Source of the DNA: CAVQHY01 sp963712465
Lineage (GTDB): Bacteria > Actinomycetota > Thermoleophilia > Gaiellales > Gaiellaceae
Assembly: GCA_963712465.1 (NCBI GenBank)
Contig: CAVQHY010000005.1
Coordinates: forward strand, 1 to 64,000
Reading direction: 5' to 3'
DNA: 64,000 nucleotides
Positions within the stretch are counted from its first letter, which is position 1, and every line of letters starts with the position of its first letter. Of this stretch, positions 27,198-34,258 are shown in pieces. The position numbers and the translations under genes are program-made. The notes beneath the pieces were generated by a model that was not told the origin of the DNA, ran no database searches, and was given only the letters and a program-made list of their open reading frames with translations.

Positions 27198-27224
27198 TTC
27201 ACCAGAAGTTCACTTCACGTTCAC
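27198..27224 (+). promoter_or_regulatory. PHO box upstream of response regulator 2 and ppk
   Basis: Three perfect TTCAC units at 27198, 27209 and 27220, exactly 11 bp apart, between pdxH and the regulator. The core TCACCAGAAGTTCACTT is also found at 31792-31808 near the arsC-like gene. Confidence 0.85.
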
Positions 27225-27271
27225 CACGACGCAACCCTCACGTGGCGACGTTGGCGCGATCATGGTTCCCG

Positions 27272-27967
27272 ATGGCGAAGGTGCTGATCGTCGAGGATGA
27301 CGACGTCATCGCCCAGGGCATGGCGAGGCATCTGCAGGCGGCCGGGTTCGATCCCCTGTGGGTGAGCAAGGGCGAGCAGGGCCTCGCGCGGCTTCGCTAC
27401 GAGCGGCCCGACGTCTGCGTGCTCGACCTGATGCTCCCGGGCGTCGACGGCTGGTCGCTGATCGAGACCGCTCGCACCGAGGGGATCGGGACTCCGATCA
27501 TCGTCGTTTCCGCACGAGGCACCGAGCACGATCGCATCCACGCGCTCGACATCGGCGCCGACGATTACCTGGTCAAGCCCTTCTCGATGAAGGAGCTCGT
27601 CGCCAGGGTCCGCGTCGCCGCGCGCCGGGGCGTGCGAGCGCAGGAAGAGAACCGTGGCGAGGCGATCGAGGTCGCGGAGCTGAGGATCGACCCGATGAAC
27701 GTCCAGGCCTACGTGGGCGGTCGCAGCGCGGCTCTGACGCCGACGGAGTTCAGACTCCTCTACGCACTCGCCCTCGAGAAGGGCCGGGTCGTGACCCGCG
27801 ACGAGCTCCTGCAGAAGATCTGGGGTCGGCGCCAGACACGCCGCGATCGCACTGTGGACGTATTCGTACGTAAGCTACGAGACAAGATCGAGGCCTGCGC
27901 ACCTCGGCATACGTTCATCCAGACGCGCTACGGCGTTGGCTACAAGCTCGAGCCCGAAGAGAAGTAA
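27272..27967 (+). CDS. PhoP/RegX3-like response regulator (copy 2), coupled to ppk
   Basis: 231 residues from ATG 27272 (VLIVEDDDVIAQGMARHLQ). Same length and architecture as the regulator at 22856, with long identical stretches such as ERPDVCVLDLMLP, SARGTEHDR and GADDYLVKPFSM, so they are recent duplicates. Receiver aspartate, switch lysine and DNA-recognition helix RDRTVDVFVRKLRDKI are intact. No histidine kinase is adjacent. It has its own PHO box and its last 32 bases overlap ppk, so it is itself probably PhoP-controlled and co-expressed with polyphosphate kinase. Confidence 0.9.
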   Translation: MAKVLIVEDDDVIAQGMARHLQAAGFDPLWVSKGEQGLARLRYERPDVCVLDLMLPGVDGWSLIETARTEGIGTPIIVVSARGTEHDRIHALDIGADDYLVKPFSMKELVARVRVAARRGVRAQEENRGEAIEVAELRIDPMNVQAYVGGRSAALTPTEFRLLYALALEKGRVVTRDELLQKIWGRRQTRRDRTVDVFVRKLRDKIEACAPRHTFIQTRYGVGYKLEPEEK

Positions 27968-30056
27968 CCCGGTCGAGCCGCTCGTCCGTCCGGACGACCG
28001 GCTCCTGAACCGCGAACTCTCCTGGCTCGATTTCAACGCCCGCGTCCTCGACCTGACGACGGACCCAGGCGTACCGCTGCTCGAGCGGGTGAAGTTCTCC
28101 TCGATCTTCTCCGCGAACCTCGACGAGTTCTTCATGGTCCGCGTCGCCGGCCTGATGGGCCAGGCCGCCCTCGGCGTGGCGGTGCGCTCGCCCGACGGAC
28201 GCACGCCGGCCGCGGTGCTCGCGGAGATCCGCGAGCGCGTGCTCGAGATGACGCAGCGGCAATCGCGGGCGTGGGCGCGCGACCATCAGCCGGCGCTGGC
28301 CGAGGAAGGAATCGTCGTCGCCGCCGTCGAGGACTGCACCGAGGAGGAGCTCGCCGAGCTGACCGATCGCTTCGAGGCGGAGATCTTCCCCGTCCTGACG
28401 CCGCTTGCCGTCGGGCCGGGCCAGCCCTTCCCCTACATCTCGGGCCTCTCGCTGTCGCTCGGGCTCTTCGTCCGTGACCCCGAGAGCGGTGAGGAGCGCT
28501 TCGCCCGCGTCAAGGTGCCGGAGCTTCTGCCCCGCTTCATCGGCGTCGGCCGGCGCGGGCTTCTGATCCCCCTCGAGAACGTGATCGCACACTTCCTGCC
28601 GTGGCTCTTCCCGGGGATGGAGATCTCCGAGCGCGCGTTCTTCCGGGTCACCCGCGATGCCGACTTCGAGGTGTCCGACGAGGCCGACGACCTCCTCGAG
28701 GCCGTCGAGGTGGAGCTGCGACGCCGCCGCTTCGGGCACGTCGTCCGCGTCGAGGTGTCGAGCTCGATCTCGAGCGCGATGCTCGAGCGACTGTCGGAAG
28801 GGCTGGCCGTGTCGGCGAGCCAGATCTACCCGATCCGGGGCATGCTCGACCTCGCCGATCTGATCCAGATCGTGGGCCTCGACCGGCCCGAGCTGAAGGA
28901 CGACCCCTGGCTCCCGGTGACGCAGACCCGCCTCGAAGGGCTGTCGAGTCGCGCGGTGTTCGCGCTCATCCGCAAGAGCGACCTGCTCGTCCAGCATCCC
29001 TACGACTCGTTCGCGACGAGCGTCGAGGCGTTCGTCCGTGCGGCGGTCGACGACCCCGACGTGATCGGCATGAAGACGACGGTGTACCGCACGAGCGACG
29101 ACTCGCCCACGATTCCGGCCCTGATCGACTGTGCCGAGCAGGGCAAGCAGAGCGTCTGCCTGGTCGAGCTCAAGGCCCGTTTCGACGAGCACCGCAACAT
29201 CGAGTGGGCGCGAGCGATGGAGCGTGCCGGCGTGCACGTGGTGTACGGCTTTCCGAACCTGAAGATCCACGCGAAGACGACGCTCGTCGTCAGGCGCGAG
29301 GGGGACACGCTCCGTCGGTACGTCCACGTCGGCACCGGCAACTATCACGCGCGCACGGCGCGGCTCTACGAGGACGTCGGCCTGTTCACGGCCGACGAGG
29401 AGATCGTGGCCGACGTGGCCGACCTCTTCAACTTCCTCACCGGTTTCGGCCGTCCGCAGCAGTTCCGCAAGATCCTCGTTGCCCCGTTCGGTCTGCGCCA
29501 GGGGCTGATCGAGGAGATTCGCAGGGTTGCCGCCGCCGCGCAGGCGGGCGACGAGGCGCGGATCCGGATCAAGGTCAACGCGCTCGTCGACGCCGAGACG
29601 ATCGAGGAGCTCTACCGGGCCTCGGAGAAGGGCGTGTCGATCGAGCTGGTCACGCGGGGTATCTGCGCCCTGCGCCCCGGAGTCAAGGGGATGAGCGCGA
29701 ACATCCGTGTCCGCTCGGTGCTCGGTCGCTTCCTCGAGCACAGCCGCCTCTTCGTCTTCGAGGCGAACGGCGAGACGTCCATGTACCTCGGCAGCGCGGA
29801 TCTGATGCCGCGCAACCTCGACCACCGCGTCGAGGTCGTCGCGCCCGTCGAGGACGCGCGGGCGCGGGCGGAGCTGACCGCCATCTTCGACACCCTGTTC
29901 GCCGACAACGTGCAGGCGTGGGAGCTGGGGTCGGACGGAGCCTGGGAGCGCGTCAGCCCGAAGAAGGGCGCGCGTGCCCACGTCGCCCAGTCGGCCCTGA
30001 TGCGGCGCTCCCGCCTCCGGGCCCGCAGACGGACGGCCGCGCGCCGGTCCCGCTAG
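27936..30056 (+). CDS. ppk: Polyphosphate kinase (PPK1)
   Basis: 706 residues from TTG 27936, the only plausible start before the conserved LLNRELSWLDFNARVL. Four-domain PPK1 with SSIFSANLDEFFMVRVAGL, MKTTVYRTSDDSPTI, the autophosphorylated histidine in NLKIHAKTTLVV, and HVGTGNYHARTARLYEDVG. It reversibly makes polyphosphate from ATP. A 32-base overlap with the upstream response regulator indicates coupled translation. Length is normal and the frame clean. Confidence 0.96.
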   Translation: MATSSSPKRSNPVEPLVRPDDRLLNRELSWLDFNARVLDLTTDPGVPLLERVKFSSIFSANLDEFFMVRVAGLMGQAALGVAVRSPDGRTPAAVLAEIRERVLEMTQRQSRAWARDHQPALAEEGIVVAAVEDCTEEELAELTDRFEAEIFPVLTPLAVGPGQPFPYISGLSLSLGLFVRDPESGEERFARVKVPELLPRFIGVGRRGLLIPLENVIAHFLPWLFPGMEISERAFFRVTRDADFEVSDEADDLLEAVEVELRRRRFGHVVRVEVSSSISSAMLERLSEGLAVSASQIYPIRGMLDLADLIQIVGLDRPELKDDPWLPVTQTRLEGLSSRAVFALIRKSDLLVQHPYDSFATSVEAFVRAAVDDPDVIGMKTTVYRTSDDSPTIPALIDCAEQGKQSVCLVELKARFDEHRNIEWARAMERAGVHVVYGFPNLKIHAKTTLVVRREGDTLRRYVHVGTGNYHARTARLYEDVGLFTADEEIVADVADLFNFLTGFGRPQQFRKILVAPFGLRQGLIEEIRRVAAAAQAGDEARIRIKVNALVDAETIEELYRASEKGVSIELVTRGICALRPGVKGMSANIRVRSVLGRFLEHSRLFVFEANGETSMYLGSADLMPRNLDHRVEVVAPVEDARARAELTAIFDTLFADNVQAWELGSDGAWERVSPKKGARAHVAQSALMRRSRLRARRRTAARRSR

Positions 30057-30087
30057 CAACACCCGCTCGCCGCATCTACTCCGGATC

Positions 30088-30103
30088 TTCACCGGGAGTT
30101 CAC
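30088..30103 (+). promoter_or_regulatory. PHO box upstream of ppx
   Basis: Two perfect TTCAC units at 30088 and 30099, 11 bp apart. They lie 45-60 bases before the ppx start in the 91-base gap after ppk. Confidence 0.7.
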
Positions 30104-30147
30104 CGCTTCTCGGCCCTGCCGGCCGACGCGCCTTCGACAATGAGCTC

Positions 30148-31026
30148 ATGGTCGGAATCGTCGACGTCGGGTCGAACACGGTTCGCCTGCTCGTCGCGTC
30201 CGTCGCCGGCGAGATCGTCGATCCCGTTCTCGAGGAGCGTGAACACCTCGGCCTCGGTGCCGACGTCGAGCGCGCAGGCCGCATTCCGAAGGTCAAGCTG
30301 CGGCAAGCGGCCGACGTCGCGCGCCGCTATTCGCGCACGGCACGCGAGCACGGCGCCGACGCCGTCGAGGTCATCGTCACCGCTCCCGGACGGCGAAGCG
30401 ACAACGCAGCCGCGCTGGTCGCGGCGCTCGCGGTCGCTACGGGGTGGCCGGTGCGCATCCTCGATCCCGACGAGGAGGGCCGCCTCGCCTTCGACGGCGC
30501 GGTTTCGCGTACGCCCGGTCTCGAGGGCAGTGTCGGGGTCTGCGACGTGGGCGGCGGCTCGACGGAGCTCCTCGTGGGAACGGCCGAGGCGGGCGCTGCG
30601 TGGTGCCGCTCGCTCGAGCTCGGCTCGATCCGCCTGATGGCGCGCGTCGGTGGAGGCGATCCGCCCGAGAAACGGATCGTCAGCCAGCTGCGGCGTGAGG
30701 TCGAGCGCGCCTTCGCCGGCGTGACTCCGCCGCTGCCGCAGTCGGCTCTGGCGACCGGAGGCAGCGCGCGTGCCCTGAGAAAGCTCGTCGGCCGCACGCT
30801 CGGCGAGGACGAGCTCGCGGAGGCCGTGCGGATGCTGCGTGCCAGACCTTCTGCCAGCGTCTCGCGGGTGTTCGGGCTCGACCCGCTTCGCGCCAGGACG
30901 CTCGTGGCCGGTGTCATCGTCCTCGCCGAAGCTCAGCGCCGCCTGGGAGTGCCCTTGGTGGTCGCGCGTGGCGGGCTTCGGGAGGGCGCAGCGCTCGGCC
31001 TGGCCGCTGAGCGCGCAGCAGCCTAG
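30148..31026 (+). CDS. ppx: Exopolyphosphatase/guanosine pentaphosphatase (Ppx/GppA)
   Basis: 292 residues from ATG 30148. Actin-like ATPase fold: phosphate-1 loop VDVGSNTVRLLVA, phosphate-2 loop VCDVGGGSTELLVG, and LELGSIRLMARV. It is the short form of about 300 residues seen in actinobacteria, lacking the C-terminal HD-like domain of E. coli Ppx. It removes terminal phosphates from polyphosphate or pppGpp. Together with ppk it controls the polyphosphate pool. Confidence 0.92.
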   Translation: MVGIVDVGSNTVRLLVASVAGEIVDPVLEEREHLGLGADVERAGRIPKVKLRQAADVARRYSRTAREHGADAVEVIVTAPGRRSDNAAALVAALAVATGWPVRILDPDEEGRLAFDGAVSRTPGLEGSVGVCDVGGGSTELLVGTAEAGAAWCRSLELGSIRLMARVGGGDPPEKRIVSQLRREVERAFAGVTPPLPQSALATGGSARALRKLVGRTLGEDELAEAVRMLRARPSASVSRVFGLDPLRARTLVAGVIVLAEAQRRLGVPLVVARGGLREGAALGLAAERAAA

Positions 31027-31037
31027 CGACCGGTGCC

Positions 31038-31058
31038 AGGGCGGGGAAGGCCTCGCCC
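31038..31058. terminator. Stem-loop between convergent ppx and arsC-like genes
   Basis: GGGCGGGG (31039-31046) pairs with CCTCGCCC (31051-31058) around a 4-base AAGG loop, with one G-U. It sits in the 32-base gap between the two stops and could serve both directions. Confidence 0.5.
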
Positions 31059-31709
31059 CTATGAGGTCGGTGCGGGCTCGCGCTCGGCCGTGACCTCGGC
31101 CAGCAGCGTCCGAACGCGGCGGTCGAGCTCGTCGCGGATCTCGCGCACCTCCTCGAGGCTCTTGCCGGCCGGGTCGGGCAGCTCCCAGTCCTCGTAGCGC
31201 TTGCCGGGGTAGATCGGGCAGGCGTCGCCGCAGCCCATCGTGATCACCGCGTCCGCAGCGCGCACCACCTCGTCCGTGAGCGGCTTGGGGAACTCCTGCG
31301 ACATGTCGACGCCGAGCTCGGCCATCGCCTGGACGACTGCGGGGTTGATCTGATCGGCCGGATCGCTACCCGCCGAGCGGACGTTAACCCGCCCCTCGGC
31401 GCGCGTGTTCAGGAGCGCGGCCGCCATCTGGCTGCGGCCGGCGTTGTGCACGCAGACGAACAGCACCTCGGGGACGTCCTTGGCGATCGTGCCCTCGGCC
31501 TGTCCGAGCGCACGCAGACGCTCGCGCACGAAGCGGTGCAGGAGCACCGGCACGAAGTCGTTGAAGCGGGCGGTCGAGAGGCCGTCGAGCGTCTCGGTCA
31601 CGAAGCGGTCGATCGTCTCCCGGGAGAAGATGCCGCGGAACTCCTCGGTCAGAGCTGCTACCTGGCGGTTGACGTGGTTCGCGGTCACCGGATCGAGCTG
31701 TGAGCTCAT
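31059..31709 (-). CDS. ArsC-type arsenate reductase / low-molecular-weight phosphatase with N-terminal helical domain
   Basis: 216 residues from ATG 31709, preceded by GGAGGG. Residues 1-75 form a three-helix domain (TANHVNRQVAALTEEFRGIF and related) found in front of some actinobacterial arsenate reductases. Residues 80-210 are a low-molecular-weight tyrosine-phosphatase fold with the P-loop VCVHNAGRSQMA and acid loop WELPDPAGKS. MGCGDACPIYPGKRYEDW adds two cysteines, as in the thiol-linked ArsC enzymes (mycothiol or thioredoxin coupled). It would reduce arsenate taken up through Pst. PHO-box repeats lie 82-108 bases upstream. Confidence 0.85.
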   Translation of the reverse strand: MSSQLDPVTANHVNRQVAALTEEFRGIFSRETIDRFVTETLDGLSTARFNDFVPVLLHRFVRERLRALGQAEGTIAKDVPEVLFVCVHNAGRSQMAAALLNTRAEGRVNVRSAGSDPADQINPAVVQAMAELGVDMSQEFPKPLTDEVVRAADAVITMGCGDACPIYPGKRYEDWELPDPAGKSLEEVREIRDELDRRVRTLLAEVTAEREPAPTS

Positions 31710-31790
31710 GACGCACCCTCCTGACGCGAGGTTCGCGGACGGCTCCACGATGCTCGATCGAGCACTGCCCGGGCGGCGCTTTCCCATTGC

Positions 31791-31817
31791 GTCACCAGAA
31801 GTTCACTTGTCCGTAAC
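31791..31817. promoter_or_regulatory. PHO box near the arsC-like gene
   Basis: GTCAC (31791), TTCAC (31802) and GTAAC (31813), spaced 11 bp. The run 31792-31808 is identical over 17 bases to the PHO box of the ppk operon. It lies upstream of the arsC-like gene but reads on the plus strand, opposite to that gene. Its 3' part overlaps the end of the Nudix gene. Confidence 0.65.
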
Positions 31818-32231
31818 TCCTTCGCCACTCTTCGCCGCGACAAAGGACTCGAGCACCGACCGGTCCCGCTCGTACGAGAGGGCGTCGGCCGCGCCGGCGA
31901 GGGTCAGCCAGCGAACGGCGTCGACCTCGTCATGCGGCGTGAAGCTCCCGCGGAGTGGGCGCATCGACCAGTAGCGAACGAGCTTCGAGCGCCCGCGTGC
32001 GTCGAGGTAGGACGTCGAGGCGAGCTCCGGCCCCAGCTCGCAGACGAGGCCGGTCTCCTCCTCGACCTCTCGTAGCGCACAGTCCTCGTCGCGCTCCCCG
32101 TCGTTCGCCTTGCCCTTGGGCAGCGACCAGTCGTCGTAGCGCGGACGGTGGAGAACGAGCACCTCGAGCCCGCGTTCGCCCTGACGCCACACGACGCCGC
32201 CGGCAGCTCGCACCTCGGCGTCTACTGCCAC
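31803..32231 (-). CDS. Nudix hydrolase (MutT/Ap4A-hydrolase type)
   Basis: 142 residues from GTG 32231, which overlaps the CYTH-CHAD stop by 10 bases. The Nudix box is complete: G-K-A-N-D-G-E-R-D-E-D-C-A-L-R-E-V-E-E-E-T-G-L fits GX5EX7REUXEEXGU, written here residue by residue. Substrate is probably a nucleoside polyphosphate. The operon with a CYTH-CHAD protein in a polyphosphate region hints at diadenosine polyphosphates or inorganic polyphosphate-related chemistry, but that is inference. Confidence 0.88.
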   Translation of the reverse strand: MAVDAEVRAAGGVVWRQGERGLEVLVLHRPRYDDWSLPKGKANDGERDEDCALREVEEETGLVCELGPELASTSYLDARGRSKLVRYWSMRPLRGSFTPHDEVDAVRWLTLAGAADALSYERDRSVLESFVAAKSGEGVTDK

Positions 32232-33661
32232 GCCTTCTTCCCGGCCCTGCGTAGCGACGCCCACGCGTCGGGGAACGCGGCGCGAGCGGCAGCGCGGCGC
32301 GCCTTCTGCCGCTCGACGAGCCGTCCGGCGGCGAAGCCCAGGCGAGGACCGCCGAAGCGCGTCAGGAGCTCGCGGATGCGCTGCTCGGCGACGACGGCAT
32401 CCTGATGCTCGCCGACCACGTCCTGGAAGGCCTTCGCGCGTTGGATGAAGGTCGTCGCCTTCCGGCCGACCGCCGGCTCTGCAAGCTCCGCCGCGTATCG
32501 GGCCCGCTTGCCCCGCAGGCGAACCGCGTGGAGCTCGACGTCCGTCGGCTCGGGGTCGAGCGCCCTGACGGCCTTCTCGAGCCGCCTGAACTCCGCCGCG
32601 GCGATCGCTGCGAGCGAGCCGTCGCTCGAAACGAGGCGCGGTGACGCCGCGGCTTCCTCGAGAGAATCGAGAAGCGCCAGATAGCGCTCGCTCCGCATCG
32701 CCTCCAGGAGGAGGGCCCGGTCGGCCTCACGCTCTTCCTCGAGGGCCGAGAAGAGGCGCTCGAGTGAGCGCTGCTCGCCCCGCTCGAGGCTCGTCGCGTC
32801 GGCCCGGAGGTGGTCGATCAGGACGTCGAGGTCGCGCACCGGCCCGAGCGCGCCGCCGAGCCACGCGAGCTCGGCTCGGAGCCCCTCGGACCACTCGGCA
32901 TCGAGCATCGAGCGCGCCGCACGCAGGAAGGCGCGCAGACGGCGCGTGGCCACCCGGAGCTGGTGGAGCTCCTCGGGGTCGGCCCCCAGGCGCGTGCCCG
33001 GATCGTGGGCGAGGACGTTCTCGTACTGTGCTATGAGCGCCGCCGCCAGGTGATCGCCCGCCGACGCTGCCCGAGGCGGCGACGGGGGCGCCGGCTCCAG
33101 CTCGATTCCGAGCGCCTTGAACACCTTTGGTCGGAAGTCGCTGTCACTCGCCCCGGCGCGGCGCAGATCCCGCTCCAGGCGGCGCAGCTGTTTCGCGTCG
33201 CCGGCGATCAGCTCGACCTCGAGCTCCTTGAAGCCCGCCAGCACCCGGCCGTTCTCCATGACGCTGACGGAGTCCAGAGCGACCTCGGCGACGATCTCGC
33301 CGGCCTCCTGAGCCAGCACGCCCGAACGGCGGGTGCGAAGCTTCGCCACCGGCTCCAGCTTGGCGCCTCGGGCGAGCGCGTAGACGAGGTCGCTGAGCTC
33401 GGGCGGCGGTCCCTTCGGCCCGCCGGGAAGCTCGAGCTCGAGCCGCGCCATCCCACGGGGGAGCTTGAGCTGCCAGAGGCCCTTTGCCTTCTCGACCCGG
33501 CGGCGGAAGGTCACCCCGGCGCGCGCAAGACGCAGATCAGCGGTGTCGACGTAGGTGGAGGTGAAGACGCGTACGGGGAAGGCTTTCCCGGGAAGCTCGG
33601 GCAGCCGGAAGCGGGCGGGCGGAGTGAGCTTTACCTCACGTTCCAGCGTCTCCTTCATCAC
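32222..33661 (-). CDS. CYTH-CHAD polyphosphate-associated protein
   Basis: 479 residues. The N-terminal CYTH triphosphate-tunnel domain has the ExExK motif (EREVKL) and YVDTADLRLARAGVTFRRR. The C-terminal CHAD helical domain (about 205-470) has repeated conserved histidines and basic residues (ELHQLRVATRRLRAFLRAA, ELHAVRLRGKRARYAAEL). CHAD domains bind polyphosphate, and CYTH domains hydrolyse triphosphate. Its place near ppk and ppx fits. A weak TTCAC/GACAC pair 11 bp apart (33709, 33720) lies upstream. Confidence 0.9.
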   Translation of the reverse strand: MMKETLEREVKLTPPARFRLPELPGKAFPVRVFTSTYVDTADLRLARAGVTFRRRVEKAKGLWQLKLPRGMARLELELPGGPKGPPPELSDLVYALARGAKLEPVAKLRTRRSGVLAQEAGEIVAEVALDSVSVMENGRVLAGFKELEVELIAGDAKQLRRLERDLRRAGASDSDFRPKVFKALGIELEPAPPSPPRAASAGDHLAAALIAQYENVLAHDPGTRLGADPEELHQLRVATRRLRAFLRAARSMLDAEWSEGLRAELAWLGGALGPVRDLDVLIDHLRADATSLERGEQRSLERLFSALEEEREADRALLLEAMRSERYLALLDSLEEAAASPRLVSSDGSLAAIAAAEFRRLEKAVRALDPEPTDVELHAVRLRGKRARYAAELAEPAVGRKATTFIQRAKAFQDVVGEHQDAVVAEQRIRELLTRFGGPRLGFAAGRLVERQKARRAAARAAFPDAWASLRRAGKKAWQ

Positions 33662-33853
33662 GGGCTCACGCTACCGGAGAGGCGTGGCTCGGGCCTTGGC
33701 TAGGGACGTTCACCGGATTGACACGAAACGACCACCAGCCGGCGACCCACATCGCTGCGCCGTGATGAAACGGTGCCCGGGCATGGCGAGCCTCGACGCG
33801 GCGTTCCCCCCGGAGGACTACGTCAGGGTCGTTTCGGGTAGTACGCTCTCAAC

Positions 33854-34228
33854 GTGGGCCTCGCCGACGACCTTGCGGCCCGCATCAGGCGGCTTGCGCT
33901 CTCGCTCCCAGAGGCGTACGAGGACGAGCCGTGGGGTCATCCCGTGTTCAAGGTGGCCGACAATCGCATGTTCGCGGCGATGTCGCTCGTCGAAGACCGC
34001 GTGCGGCTCACGGTCAAGCTGACCCAGGAGGAGCGGGAGATCGCACACCTCCTGCCGTACGTGTCCGAGGCGCACTACGTCGGCCGCTGGGGCTGGATCA
34101 CCGCGGAGGTCGCCGACGACGAGTCGCTCGACGCGGCGCTCGAATGGCTCCGCGAGAGCTACTGGTTGAAGGCCCCGGCCCACCTCCGCGCCGCCGTCGA
34201 GGGAGACCAAGAGCTCGTTTCAGAATGA
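33854..34228 (+). CDS. MmcQ/YjbR-family protein
   Basis: 124 residues from GTG 33854. The family pattern is visible: LSLPEAYEDEPWGHPVFKV, FAAMSLVEDRVRLTVKL, and APAHLRAAVEGD near the end, with the WGWITAEV strand. YjbR-type proteins have a CyaY-like fold and a presumed DNA-binding role, but the function is poorly known. Its stop lies inside the strong hairpin before thrS. A promoter-like TAGTAC precedes it. Confidence 0.75.
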   Translation: MGLADDLAARIRRLALSLPEAYEDEPWGHPVFKVADNRMFAAMSLVEDRVRLTVKLTQEEREIAHLLPYVSEAHYVGRWGWITAEVADDESLDAALEWLRESYWLKAPAHLRAAVEGDQELVSE

Positions 34229-34238
34229 AACGAGCTCT
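34210..34238 (+). terminator. Perfect 13-bp hairpin spanning the mmcQ stop, ahead of thrS
   Basis: AGAGCTCGTTTCA (34210-34222) and TGAAACGAGCTCT (34226-34238) pair perfectly around a 3-base GAA loop. The TGA stop of the upstream gene is the first triplet of the 3' arm. Without a T-run it may still stop transcription, or it may shield or attenuate the thrS start 21 bases further on. Confidence 0.5.
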
Positions 34239-34258
34239 AAGGGCGCGGGTATCCTCCG

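Noticed and set aside
27915..30296. Long open frame on the minus strand opposite ppk
   Set aside because: It mirrors the codon pattern of a very GC-rich gene. ppk on the plus strand has complete motifs, and the mirrored protein is low-complexity Arg/Glu/Ala.
31446..31703. Small plus-strand open frame opposite the arsC-like gene
   Set aside because: Lies fully antisense to a well-supported gene, with no ribosome site and no known domain.
33709..33724. Possible PHO box (TTCAC and GACAC 11 bp apart) between CYTH-CHAD and mmcQ genes
   Set aside because: Only one of two units fits well and there is no third, so it was not listed as a feature; mentioned only as a weak candidate.
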